This document shows positions 17,262 through 24,979 of a stretch of 37,631 nt of DNA, piece by piece. Location: the NCBI GenBank assembly GCA_016215645.1, contig JACRIX010000098.1, positions 1 through 37,631 on the forward strand, given 5' to 3'. The stretch comes from Rhodocyclales bacterium (lineage in GTDB: Bacteria > Pseudomonadota > Gammaproteobacteria > Burkholderiales > Rhodocyclaceae). The notes under the pieces were generated by a model. The model was not told the origin of the DNA, made no database searches, and saw only the letters and a list, made by a program, of their open reading frames with translations. The number at the start of each line of letters is the position of its first letter. The first letter of the stretch is position 1. A program made the translations under genes and the position numbers.

Positions 17262-19562
17262 ATGAAAAAAGTCGTTACCGTGACCCTCGGGTCGTCGAAG
17301 AAGGATTTCGAATTCAAGACAAGGTTTCTCGGTCAGGAGTTTTCGGTGCGGCGCTTCGGCGCCGACAAGGACAGCAGCAAGGCCTGGGAGCTGATGCGGC
17401 GTCAGCAGGCCAACGCCGATGCCATCGCCCTCTCCGACATGCCCGACCACTACCATGTCGGCTTGCGCACGGTGATCAACAAGAAGTCGCAGCACTTGAT
17501 GCAGGTCGTCACGCGGGTGCCGGTGACCACCGGCGCCAGCCTGCGCCGCTTGCTGCAGGTGCGTGCGGTGCGCCATGTGCAGAAGGAACTGGGCAATTAC
17601 TTCAACAACAATCTGGTCTTGTTCCTGTCCGGAATGCGCAACTACGACATGGCGGTGGCCCTCTCCGACTACACCAGGAACCTGAGCTTTGCCGACCCGG
17701 TGTTCCATGCCGCCTCGCCGGTGCTGCTGAGTTCGCTGGACCAGCTTGAGCTCTTCGCCAAGGGCAAGGAACTCCTGCCCGACGGCGTGCCCGGTGACTT
17801 CCTCAAGTCCGTGCTGGGCACCCTGAAGAACAAGATCGTGGCCAATGCCGTGGCCAAGTCTCACGTCATTGTCGGCACCTTCCGCGAGATCCAGGCGGTT
17901 GCCGCCGGCGGTAATCTGGAAGGCAAGACCCTGATTACCTCGGCCGTCGATGACGAGGCGTTTGCCTTCTTCGCCAAGCACAAGGTCAACCTGGCGGTGG
18001 ATGTCTCGCCCAAGCTCTTCGACCAGGTGGTGGGTATCAGCACCATCACCGCCATGATTCTTGCGGCCACCGGGAAGTCGGAGTCCGAACTCACGGACCA
18101 CGATTTCGAGGAGATCCTCCACGAACTCGACATCAAGCCGCGGCTGCTCCATCCCACCGGGCGTTTCCGCAACATCCGCCGCTTTGCCTTTGTCGTGCAT
18201 CCACTGAGCCAGGAGTACATCAAGAAAGGCTTCCCGCTGCCCAAGGGCACGCCCAAGTTCATCATGGACAAGGTCGAGACGCTCGCCGCCTACATGCCGC
18301 CGATGGTGTATTGCAAGATGAGCAACATCGTCTCGCCCAGCGGTGCCGAGGCCGAGGGCTGGCTGATTTCCGTGGGCGGCACGCCCAAGGAGATGCTCTC
18401 GCACAGCCCCGAGTTCACCTACCGGCGCCTGCTGCATGCGGCGAAGATCGCCGAAGGCCTGGGCGCGCAGATCATGGGTCTGGGCGCCTTCACCAAGGTC
18501 GTCGGTGATGCCGGCATCACCGTGGCGCGACGTGCGAGCATACCGATCACCACGGGCAACAGCTACTCCGCTTCCGGCGCACTGTGGGCGGCGGCCGATG
18601 CCATGCGCCGCATGGGGCTGATCAAGGCGACAAAGGATTCAAAAAGAGTGCCCGCCAAGACCATGGTGATCGGCGCCACCGGTTCCATCGGATCGGTCAG
18701 CGCCCGCCTGCTGGCGATGGCCTTCGACGAAGTCGTGATTGCAGGTCGCGACATGAAGAAGCTGAATGAACTGCGGGATTCGATCCTGCTGGACACGCCC
18801 GATGGGAAAGTGATTTGCTCGACCGATTACGACAGCCTGCTGGGCGACATGGACATGATCGTCACCTCGACCTCGGGGGCCGGCAAGAAGATCCTCGACA
18901 TCACCAAGGTCAAGCCGGGTTGCGTGATCACCGACGTCGCGCGTCCACTCGACCTGCCTCCCTCGGAGGTCGCCAAGCGGCCGGACGTGCTGGTGATCGA
19001 GTCGGGCGAGATCGAGCTGCCGACCCCGGTCAAGGGCATGAAGTCCATCGGCCTGCCGAAGAACGTGATTTACGCCTGCTTGGCGGAGACCATCGTGCTG
19101 GCGCTGGAAGGTCGCTTCGAGGTATTCACCATCGGCCGCGACACCGAATGGGAGAAGGTCAAGGAGATCTACAAGCTCGGCATCAAGCACGGCATGAAGC
19201 TGGCCGCCATCTCCGGCGTCAAGGGCGTGTACTCCGACGAAGATATTGCCAGGGTCGTCGCACTGGCAAAGAAGGCGCGGCTGACCTGGAAGGGTTCGAG
19301 CGACGCCGCACCCGCAAAGCCCGCGGCAAAACGGGCCGTGGCAAAGAGGACGACCGCAAAGAATGCGCTGCCGGAGAAGGTAACGGCAACGAAGCTCGCC
19401 GTTAAGAAGCCCGTGGCGAAAAAGGCCGCGGCGAAGCAGGCAGTGGCGAAGCAGGCAGCGGCGAAGCAGGCAGTGGCGAAAAGGCCTCGGACCAAGGTCG
19501 CGGCGGCGCCGACCAGAAAGCCCGCGGCAACGCCGGTGGCGAAGAAAAAGGCGAAGGAATAA
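17262..19562 (+). CDS. AAR-like acyl reductase with N-terminal extension and histone-like tail
   Basis: A 766-residue protein. Residues about 307-685 resemble cyanobacterial long-chain acyl-ACP reductase (AAR): the order VVHPLSQEY, a LGAFTKVVGDAG block, TTGNSYSASGALWA, the nucleotide-binding loop GATGSIGS (471-478) and the IYACLAET segment, where Cys606 aligns with the cysteine of FACFAEAM that carries the acyl group in AAR. AAR reduces acyl-ACP or acyl-CoA to fatty aldehyde with NADPH. Residues 1-300 are an extra domain I do not recognise. The last ~90 residues are a Lys/Ala repeat of histone-H1 type, partly encoded by 15-bp repeats. It follows the Fe-ADH gene and precedes a phasin. The alignment is by eye; other NAD(P)-binding reductases are possible, but the cysteine and the collinear motifs favour AAR. 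Confidence 0.72.
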   Translation: MKKVVTVTLGSSKKDFEFKTRFLGQEFSVRRFGADKDSSKAWELMRRQQANADAIALSDMPDHYHVGLRTVINKKSQHLMQVVTRVPVTTGASLRRLLQVRAVRHVQKELGNYFNNNLVLFLSGMRNYDMAVALSDYTRNLSFADPVFHAASPVLLSSLDQLELFAKGKELLPDGVPGDFLKSVLGTLKNKIVANAVAKSHVIVGTFREIQAVAAGGNLEGKTLITSAVDDEAFAFFAKHKVNLAVDVSPKLFDQVVGISTITAMILAATGKSESELTDHDFEEILHELDIKPRLLHPTGRFRNIRRFAFVVHPLSQEYIKKGFPLPKGTPKFIMDKVETLAAYMPPMVYCKMSNIVSPSGAEAEGWLISVGGTPKEMLSHSPEFTYRRLLHAAKIAEGLGAQIMGLGAFTKVVGDAGITVARRASIPITTGNSYSASGALWAAADAMRRMGLIKATKDSKRVPAKTMVIGATGSIGSVSARLLAMAFDEVVIAGRDMKKLNELRDSILLDTPDGKVICSTDYDSLLGDMDMIVTSTSGAGKKILDITKVKPGCVITDVARPLDLPPSEVAKRPDVLVIESGEIELPTPVKGMKSIGLPKNVIYACLAETIVLALEGRFEVFTIGRDTEWEKVKEIYKLGIKHGMKLAAISGVKGVYSDEDIARVVALAKKARLTWKGSSDAAPAKPAAKRAVAKRTTAKNALPEKVTATKLAVKKPVAKKAAAKQAVAKQAAAKQAVAKRPRTKVAAAPTRKPAATPVAKKKAKE
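19425..19484 (+). repeat. Four 15-bp tandem repeats coding Lys/Ala pentapeptides
   Basis: Four consecutive 15-base units of the form GC(A/C)G(T/C)GGCGAAGCAG, the last one diverged, encode AAAKQ, AVAKQ, AAAKQ and AVAKR in the basic tail of the AAR-like protein. The near-identity at DNA level points to recent slippage or unequal exchange, so tail length may vary between strains. Confidence 0.8.
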
Positions 19563-19605
19563 GTTTCGTTCCTCGCCGCGCTGCGCGGTCCTGCGCCGCC
19601 AGGTC

Positions 19606-19625
19606 ATTAGTGTGATATCTCTAAT
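19606..19625. promoter_or_regulatory. Imperfect palindrome upstream of the phasin gene
   Basis: ATTAG at 19606-19610 is mirrored by CTAAT at 19621-19625 around a GATATC-containing centre; seven of ten base pairs are complementary. It lies about 90 bases before the phasin start in the 154-base gap after the AAR-like gene, and is AT-rich compared with its surroundings. It could be an operator, for example for the nearby TetR protein, but that is a guess. Confidence 0.3.
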
Positions 19626-19716
19626 CCCGGCCGGTAGACTTTCCGTGTGACAGACAAGGTTCCGCTGGCGGTTCGCCCGGCGATGCCACAGAAATAAGCC
19701 AATTTTGGAGAATTCA

Positions 19717-20208
19717 ATGGTCAAGAAACTCGTGGTAAAGAAATTGAAATCCGTCGGCGTAGACAGCCAGCTGTCCGCCACCATTCGCGATTCGGCGGAG
19801 CAGATCTGGTTGGCCGGTCTCGGCGCCTTTGCCAAGGCCCAGGAAGAGGGCACCAGGGTGTTCGACGCGCTGATCCGCGAAGGCGAGGCGATCCAGAAGA
19901 AGACCCGCAAGGTGACCGAGGACAAGGTCACCGAAATGGCCTCCAAGGCCACCGGTACCTGGGACAAGCTGGAACAGGTGTTCGAGACCCGTGTTGCCCG
20001 TTCGCTGAACAGCCTTGGCGTACCAACCAAGGATGACGTTGCGGAACTCGCCAAACGCGTGGCTGAACTCAAGGCCGAAGTCGAGAAGTTGAACGGCAAG
20101 GCCGCCAAGCCCAGGGCTGCCGCACCCAAGTCGACCGCGGCGCGCAAGGCTGCGCCAAAAATGGTCAAGCCGGCGGCACCGAAGGCGGCACCGAAGGCTG
20201 CCGAATAA
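19717..20208 (+). CDS. Phasin, PhaF/PhaI-type granule-associated protein
   Basis: A 163-residue granule-coat protein. The first ~125 residues form an amphipathic helical phasin domain like PhaI/PhaF: IRDSAEQIWLAGLGAFAKAQEEG, GEAIQKKTRKVTEDKV and a predicted coiled coil (VAELAKRVAELKAEVEKL). The last ~35 residues form an Ala/Lys/Pro-rich tail of the PhaF type (AAPKSTAARKAAPK), which in PhaF binds DNA and helps distribute granules at division. Phasins cover polyhydroxyalkanoate granules and some bind neutral lipid droplets. The ATG at 19717 has TTGGAG just upstream; the in-frame start four codons earlier would hide the ribosome site. The patatin gene follows after 33 bases. No PHA synthase is in the window, so binding to a PHA or to a wax/triacylglycerol granule cannot be decided from here. 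Confidence 0.9.
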   Translation: MVKKLVVKKLKSVGVDSQLSATIRDSAEQIWLAGLGAFAKAQEEGTRVFDALIREGEAIQKKTRKVTEDKVTEMASKATGTWDKLEQVFETRVARSLNSLGVPTKDDVAELAKRVAELKAEVEKLNGKAAKPRAAAPKSTAARKAAPKMVKPAAPKAAPKAAE

Positions 20209-20241
20209 GCCGGCGCGCATGCCTGCCGGGAGGGTTTGCTC

Positions 20242-21477
20242 GTGAGCACGGACAGGCAGCCGCACATGGCCTTGGCGCTGGCGGGTGGTGGTCCGCTGGG
20301 CGCGATCTACGAGATCGGCACTCTGATGGCGCTTTCCGAGGCGCTGGACGGATTCGATTTCAACGATCTCGATGCCTATGTCGGTGTCAGTGCCGGCAGC
20401 TTCATCGCCGCCGGTCTCGCCAACGGCCTGAGCCCGGCCTACCTGTATCGGATGTTCATCGACAGCGACTCGGCCGAGGTGCCCTTCGAACCGGAGATGC
20501 TGCTGAAGCCGGCCATCGGCGAATACGCGCAGCGAGCAGCGACGGTGCCCTCGCTGCTGCTCGAATCCCTGCGTGAGTATTTTCGCAACCCCTTGCAAAG
20601 GGATTTTCTGGCGTCGTTTCAGCGCTTGTCACGGGCGATTCCGACCGGGGTCTTCAACAATGCCGGCATCGAAGATTTCCTGTCGCGACTGTTTTCCCTC
20701 CCGGGATTGAGCAACGATTTCCGCCAGGTCAGGAAGCCGCTGTACCTGATCGCGACGGATCTCGATTCGGGGACCTCGGTCGCCTTCGGCGCCAAGGGCT
20801 TCGACCATGTGCCGATCGCTACCGCGATCCGGGCCAGCGCGGCCTTGCCGGGCTTGTACCCGCCGGTTGAGATCGACGGTCGCTGCTATGTCGATGGCGC
20901 GCTGAAAAAGACACTGCATGCGTCGGTCGCCCTCAAGGCCGGGGCGCGGCTGGTGCTTTGCATCAATCCGCTGGTGCCCTTCGACGCAAAGCATGCCTCG
21001 CATGAGCGGCACCTCAAGCAGCGCAAACTGGTGGACGGCGGCCTGCCGGTGGTCCTGGCGCAGACGTTCCGCGCCATCATTCATTCGCGCATGAAGACCG
21101 GCCTGGCCAAATACGACATCGAATACAAGGACGCCGACGTCATCCTGTTCGAACCCAGTCGCGACGACGCGGACATGTTTTTCACCAACATCTTCAGCTA
21201 TGCGGATCGCAAGCGGCTGTCGGAGCAGGCCTACCGCAAGACGCGCGAGGAATTGCTGCGGCGTCACGATGAGCTGGCGCCGAAACTGGCACGACATGGA
21301 GTGACGATAAACCTCCGCGTATTGTCCGATCCGCACCGGTCCCTGGCACGGCGCATGGGGCACCTGCAGCGACATCGGGCCAGAGCCATGGGGCTGGCCG
21401 CGCTAAGCCTTTCGGATGCGCTCGACGACCTCGCCCGCGCGGTGCGGCGCATGCAGGGCAGGCCTCGGGCGGCATGA
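20242..21477 (+). CDS. Patatin-like phospholipase
   Basis: A 411-residue acyl hydrolase with the patatin fold. The glycine-rich oxyanion loop ALAGGGPLGAIYEIG is at the N-terminus, the nucleophile Ser50 is in GVSAGS, and the dyad aspartate Asp218 is in YVDGALKK. Patatins cleave fatty acyl esters of phospholipids or storage lipids. The GTG at 20242 follows GGGAGGG by about seven bases and is the preferred start. There is no signal peptide and no clear membrane helix, so it is cytoplasmic or peripherally bound. It follows the phasin gene by 33 bases, which suggests action on granules or on the membrane lipid around them. Bacterial intracellular PHA depolymerases also include patatin relatives, so a role in PHA or wax mobilisation is possible. 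Confidence 0.88.
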   Translation: MSTDRQPHMALALAGGGPLGAIYEIGTLMALSEALDGFDFNDLDAYVGVSAGSFIAAGLANGLSPAYLYRMFIDSDSAEVPFEPEMLLKPAIGEYAQRAATVPSLLLESLREYFRNPLQRDFLASFQRLSRAIPTGVFNNAGIEDFLSRLFSLPGLSNDFRQVRKPLYLIATDLDSGTSVAFGAKGFDHVPIATAIRASAALPGLYPPVEIDGRCYVDGALKKTLHASVALKAGARLVLCINPLVPFDAKHASHERHLKQRKLVDGGLPVVLAQTFRAIIHSRMKTGLAKYDIEYKDADVILFEPSRDDADMFFTNIFSYADRKRLSEQAYRKTREELLRRHDELAPKLARHGVTINLRVLSDPHRSLARRMGHLQRHRARAMGLAALSLSDALDDLARAVRRMQGRPRAA

Positions 21478-21546
21478 AGCGGCCAGCCTGAGAGTTCGCT
21501 GCGTGCTTTCTGCTATTCTCGGCGCATTGCTTGAGATTGATGACTG

Positions 21547-22194
21547 ATGGAACGAAAGCCCAAGCGCCGCACGCGCGAGCGCATCCTCGAAACTTCGCTG
21601 CAACTGTTCAACGAATTCGGCGAGCCGAATGTCACGACACAGCTGATTTCCGACGAAATGGGAATCAGCCCGGGCAATCTTTACTACCATTTCCACAACA
21701 AGGACGAGATCATCGAGTCGCTGTTTGCCGACTTCGAACATGACATCGAGGACAGCCTGGCGGCGCCGACACGGCGGGCGCCGAATGTGGAGGACATCTG
21801 GCTCTTCCTGCACCTGATCTTCGAGGCCATCTGGAAGTTCCGCTTCCTCTACCGCGACATCAACGAACTGCTGTCGCGCAACCGCGTTATCGAAACCCAC
21901 TTCAAGCGCATCGTGGCGCGCAAGGTCGCTACCGCGACGGCGATCTGCAAGGGCCTGGTGGCGACCGGCGACATGCGCGCGACGCCCGCCGAGATCCAGG
22001 CGCTGGCGGTCAATATGACCGTGGTTGCGACCTACTGGCTGTCCTTCGAGTTTGTCAGCGATCCGCGGAAGAAAATCGACGGCAATAGTTTGTCGCGCGG
22101 CGCCTTCCAGGTCATGGCGCTGGCGGCGCCCTACCTCGTGGGGCGTTCGCGCAAGCTGTTCGAGGAAGTGTCGAAGAACTACCTGACTGACTGA
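21547..22194 (+). CDS. TetR-family transcriptional regulator
   Basis: A 215-residue regulator. The TetR helix-turn-helix is at residues 9-55: RERILETSLQLFNEFGEPNV, then LISDEMGISPGNLYYHF and the NKDEII segment. The all-helical remainder is the ligand/dimerisation domain. Regulators of this family often sense acyl-CoA or fatty acids in lipid-gene clusters; here that is only a suggestion from context. The ATG at 21547 has no strong Shine-Dalgarno. The TPR gene starts seven bases after its stop, so the two are co-transcribed, and the patatin gene ends 69 bases upstream. A partial FNR-like sequence before the start was considered and rejected. Confidence 0.92.
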   Translation: MERKPKRRTRERILETSLQLFNEFGEPNVTTQLISDEMGISPGNLYYHFHNKDEIIESLFADFEHDIEDSLAAPTRRAPNVEDIWLFLHLIFEAIWKFRFLYRDINELLSRNRVIETHFKRIVARKVATATAICKGLVATGDMRATPAEIQALAVNMTVVATYWLSFEFVSDPRKKIDGNSLSRGAFQVMALAAPYLVGRSRKLFEEVSKNYLTD

Positions 22195-22201
22195 GAAGAC
22201 C

Positions 22202-22999
22202 ATGGGATCCACCACAGCAAAATCGGCCTGGAAGAGGTTTCCCTATGCCGACAGGTCTTTCGTTTATGCCGGCGTCGCGCTGAAGAAGCACTGGGAGCGC
22301 CTGCATCGCGGCGATCGCGAACCCTATCCCGCCGATCCCGTCGTCCAGGAGGCATGGCGGCTCTTCCATCAGGGCGAGTTCCATGCCGCCTGCGAGGCCG
22401 GTCTTGCCGCCGGCATCGCGGGCTACAACGCCGCCAACAAGGCCGCGATGATCTACGCCACCTATCTGGAAGACGACGCGCGGCGCAAGCTTGACCTGTT
22501 CCAGGCCATCTCCGCCCGTTGCGACGAACTGCAGCGTGCGCAGCCGGAGAACGTCAACGGGCACTACTTTCAGGCCTATGCGCTGGGCCGCTACAGCCAG
22601 GGCATTTCGGTGCTGAAGGCCCTGACCGACGGACTGGGCGGCAGGATCAAGGCGGCGCTCGAGGCGAGCCTGCGGCTCGATCCGAAGCACGCGGAGGCCC
22701 ACACCGCGCTGGGCGCCTACCATGCCGAGGTGGTGGACAAGATGGGAGCCATGGTCGCCAAGCTCACCTATGGCGCGAGCAGGGAGCTTGCCGTCAAGCA
22801 CTTCGAGACGGCATTGAAGCTGACGCCCGACTCGGCGATCGCCTGCATCGAATACGCCAATGCGCTGGTCATGCTGTTCGGCGACAAGCGCATGGATGAC
22901 GCCATCGACCTCTACGAAAAGGCTGCCGCGACGGCACCGGCCGAGGCCATGGAAAAGCTCGACGTCGAACTGGCGAAGTCGGAACTCGAAGACGAGTAG
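22202..22999 (+). CDS. TPR-repeat protein
   Basis: A 265-residue helical protein with tetratricopeptide-like repeats from about residue 45 to 250: EAWRLFHQGEFHAACEAG, GHYFQAYALGRYSQGI, HAEAHTALGAYHAEV and CIEYANALVMLFGDKRMDDAIDLYEKA. The arrangement is reminiscent of the RMD-type TPR family. It has no signal peptide and no enzyme motif, so it probably serves as a scaffold or adaptor. It is translationally close to the TetR gene (seven bases). Its stop lies only three bases from the stop of the convergent WS/DGAT gene, leaving no room for a separate terminator. Function unknown; the context suggests something connected with lipid storage. Confidence 0.8.
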   Translation: MGSTTAKSAWKRFPYADRSFVYAGVALKKHWERLHRGDREPYPADPVVQEAWRLFHQGEFHAACEAGLAAGIAGYNAANKAAMIYATYLEDDARRKLDLFQAISARCDELQRAQPENVNGHYFQAYALGRYSQGISVLKALTDGLGGRIKAALEASLRLDPKHAEAHTALGAYHAEVVDKMGAMVAKLTYGASRELAVKHFETALKLTPDSAIACIEYANALVMLFGDKRMDDAIDLYEKAAATAPAEAMEKLDVELAKSELEDE

Positions 23000-23002
23000 G
23001 AC

Positions 23003-24622
23003 TTACTTGCGGAAGCGCTTCGGTATCCGCCGCTGCGCAGCGGCGCTGGAAGTTATGTCTCCGGCGGAGCCGGAGTCGGTATCCCCTGCGGACGGCGCTG
23101 GCGACACGGCGCTTGAGGGCTTCGACGCGGTCCTGCGCTTCTCCGGTTTTGGTGCCGGCGCCCCGGTGATGCGGCGGCCGAACAGCTTCTCCTCGACCAA
23201 GCTCGGGTCAACCGGCTGATCCCATTCCAGCATCATCAGCGCCAGCAGCATTTTCTCGAACTCGGCGGCGAACAGCGGCGTGACGCTTTCCGGGTCGGGG
23301 ATGAAATGGCGATCGCTGATCAGGCTGAACTGCACCGCATCGTTGTAGCTGAGGATCGAGACGCCGACGCCGATGTCGCCCGACTGCGGTACCCAGAACA
23401 TGCACTGGTCGAGCCGGTTGCCGGCAAGGTAGAGCGGCTGCTTCGGTCCCGGCACGTTGGTCATCACCGCGCTGGCCTTCGCCGCCAGCATGTCGAGGAA
23501 AGCTTGCTGCACCAGCTTCGGCGCCAGGCCGACGGCGGCGAGCACGCCCAGGGTCAGCGGTGGCTGGAAGGAATGCTTGAGTTCGTCCATGCGGCTGCGC
23601 ACCAGGAACAGCCGCGCGAAGGGATTGGCCTCCCAGATCGGCAGCGACAGCGTGACCAGGCCGAAGCGGTTGCCCAGCGTGCCTTCGTCGCGTGCCGAGC
23701 GCAGGTTGACCGGCACCATCGCGCGTACCTCGACGCCGTCCACGGCTTCGCCCTTCTGCAGAAAATAGGCGCGGAAGGCCCCGGCCACGGCCGCGAGCAG
23801 CACGTCATTGACCGAACAGCCGAGCGCCTTGCCCAGTGCCTTGACCTCGGCCAGCGGCAGCGGCTCGGACCACGCCACGCGCTTCACGGTGCCGGTGTGG
23901 CCCTTGAGGCTGGTCGGCGAATCGGGCGGCATCGCCAGCAGCTTGGCGAGTTCGGCCAGCAGGCCGATACCGTACTGGCCGTAAGTCTGCATGCGATCCG
24001 GATCCTGTGCCAGGGTCAGCGCCTTTGCCCCAAGGTCGCTGCCGGCATGGAAGGCCGTGCCCAGCGACTCGGCCAGGGTTTCGAGCAGGCCCCGCGAAGC
24101 TTCGTCGGCTTCGACCTCGTCGTCGCTGAATGCCCGCGGCGGCTTTTGCGGCGGCGCGCCTGGCGACTCGTCGGTGAGCGAAAGCACGACGCCGACCAGG
24201 GCGATGCCATCGGCAATGCTGTGGTGGATGCGCACCACCATCGCCGAGCCGCCTTCGTAGTCCTCGATCAGGTCGAAGCGCCACAGCGGCTTGCCCGGAT
24301 TCAGCGGTTGCACCGCGAGTTCGCCGGCCAGCGATTGCAGCGCGGCCTTGCCCGAGCCCCTGGGCAGCGCGCGGCGGCGCAGGTGGGCATCGATGTCGAA
24401 GTCGGGGTCGTCCTCCCAGAAGGCGCCGCCGACTTCCTGCACCGCGCACTGGCGAAAGCGCCGGTAACGGGCCACCAGGCGGGCCGCGATGGTGTCGCGC
24501 AGGCGGGCAAAATCCATGCGCTGGGCAAAGACCATGACGCCGACGATCATCATCAGGTTGGTCGGCCGGTCCATGCGCAGCCAGGCGGTGTCGACGGCGG
24601 ACATTTTTTCGCGGCGTGGCAT
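23003..24622 (-). CDS. Wax ester synthase/diacylglycerol acyltransferase (WS/DGAT)
   Basis: A 539-residue bifunctional O-acyltransferase that transfers acyl groups from acyl-CoA to fatty alcohols (wax esters) or diacylglycerol (triacylglycerol) at the inner face of the membrane. The catalytic HHxxxDG motif is intact (HHSIADG, residues 133-139). Other family marks are KPLWRF at 111-116, the N-terminal MSAVDTAWLRMDRPTN, NDVLLAAVAGA, and FGLVTLSLP. The start is the ATG at 24622; the ATG at 24604 (MSAVD) matches the usual family start and is equally likely. The last ~40 residues form a low-complexity Ser/Ala/Lys/Arg extension, part of which is encoded by a dispersed repeat (23051-23111). It is divergent from the acyl-CoA-binding protein gene, which could supply its acyl-CoA substrate. 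Confidence 0.93.
   Translation of the reverse strand: MPRREKMSAVDTAWLRMDRPTNLMMIVGVMVFAQRMDFARLRDTIAARLVARYRRFRQCAVQEVGGAFWEDDPDFDIDAHLRRRALPRGSGKAALQSLAGELAVQPLNPGKPLWRFDLIEDYEGGSAMVVRIHHSIADGIALVGVVLSLTDESPGAPPQKPPRAFSDDEVEADEASRGLLETLAESLGTAFHAGSDLGAKALTLAQDPDRMQTYGQYGIGLLAELAKLLAMPPDSPTSLKGHTGTVKRVAWSEPLPLAEVKALGKALGCSVNDVLLAAVAGAFRAYFLQKGEAVDGVEVRAMVPVNLRSARDEGTLGNRFGLVTLSLPIWEANPFARLFLVRSRMDELKHSFQPPLTLGVLAAVGLAPKLVQQAFLDMLAAKASAVMTNVPGPKQPLYLAGNRLDQCMFWVPQSGDIGVGVSILSYNDAVQFSLISDRHFIPDPESVTPLFAAEFEKMLLALMMLEWDQPVDPSLVEEKLFGRRITGAPAPKPEKRRTASKPSSAVSPAPSAGDTDSGSAGDITSSAAAQRRIPKRFRK
23028..23045. repeat. Perfect 18-bp palindrome inside the WS/DGAT 3' end
   Basis: The 18 bases from 23028 to 23045 (CGCCGCTG then its reverse complement) form a perfect palindrome beginning six bases before the dispersed repeat copy, all within the last codons of the WS/DGAT gene. 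It may be part of the same palindromic element or a coding coincidence in GC-rich DNA. Confidence 0.45.
23051..23111. repeat. Dispersed palindromic repeat, copy A (inside WS/DGAT)
   Basis: A 61-base stretch starting AGTTATGTCTCCGGC and ending GGCGACACGGCG is almost identical to the outer parts of copy B at 29711-29810. It contains the imperfect hairpin CTCCGGC/GCCGGAG. Here it is read through in frame on the minus strand as the Ser/Ala/Gly/Asp-rich part of the WS/DGAT tail (about residues 505-524). Copy B lies outside genes, so this copy probably entered an existing gene end. Confidence 0.85.
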
Positions 24623-24649
24623 GCAGGTGTTCCGGAAATATCGAAGCCA

Positions 24650-24655
24650 TATAAT
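24650..24655. promoter_or_regulatory. Shared -10 region between divergent ACBP and WS/DGAT genes
   Basis: TATAAT at 24650-24655 is a perfect -10 for the plus-strand ACBP gene (start 24701). The overlapping bases 24651-24656 read TATTAT on the minus strand towards WS/DGAT (start 24622). No good -35 is seen on either side, so an activator or an alternative mechanism may be needed. The 78-base intergenic region is the only divergent spacer here. Confidence 0.45.
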
Positions 24656-24700
24656 AGTCCAGCCGAATCCCGGCGACCATTCCTTGACGGTGACGACGAC

Positions 24701-24958
24701 ATGAGCAATCTCAAGAAGAAGTTCGAAGCGGCAGCGGCCGATTCCAAGAAGCTTCCCGAGCGGCCCTCCAACGACGTGCTGTTGCGGCTCTATGCGCTCT
24801 ACAAGCAGGGCAGCGAGGGCGATGTCGAAGGCAAGCGCCCCGGCTTCACCGACATGGTCGGGCGCGCCAAGTATGACGCCTGGGCAGCGGTCAAGGGCAC
24901 CGCGGCCGAGGACGCGATGCAGCAGTACATCGACCTGGTGAAATCGCTCAAGGGCTGA
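24701..24958 (+). CDS. Acyl-CoA-binding protein
   Basis: An 85-residue ACBP, the usual length of this small four-helix protein that binds long-chain acyl-CoA in the cytoplasm and delivers it to acyltransferases. The ligand-binding residues of the family are visible: Tyr31 and the YKQGSEGD segment (Tyr34, Lys35), and Lys57, Tyr58 and Trp61 in AKYDAW. The ATG at 24701 starts the recognisable domain; the long open frame upstream is antisense to WS/DGAT and is not coding. The gene is divergent from WS/DGAT and separated from it by 78 bases with a possible shared promoter, so the two are probably coordinated: ACBP holds the acyl-CoA that the synthase uses. Confidence 0.93.
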   Translation: MSNLKKKFEAAAADSKKLPERPSNDVLLRLYALYKQGSEGDVEGKRPGFTDMVGRAKYDAWAAVKGTAAEDAMQQYIDLVKSLKG

Positions 24959-24979
24959 CCGATCCGCGCGTGTGTTTTA

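Noticed and set aside
18639..20267. A 542-codon minus-strand frame opposite the AAR-like and phasin genes
   Set aside because: Composition is the reverse of Lys/Ala codons (Leu/Arg/Cys-rich) and it crosses two real genes.
21528..21542. A TTGAG-N4-ATGAC sequence before the TetR gene as an FNR box
   Set aside because: Only about seven of ten positions match, and it touches the start codon region, so it is weaker than the box at 25147.
23306..24700. An N-terminal extension of the ACBP frame opposite WS/DGAT
   Set aside because: ACBP is complete from 24701 at its normal length; the upstream part is antisense to WS/DGAT with no domain.
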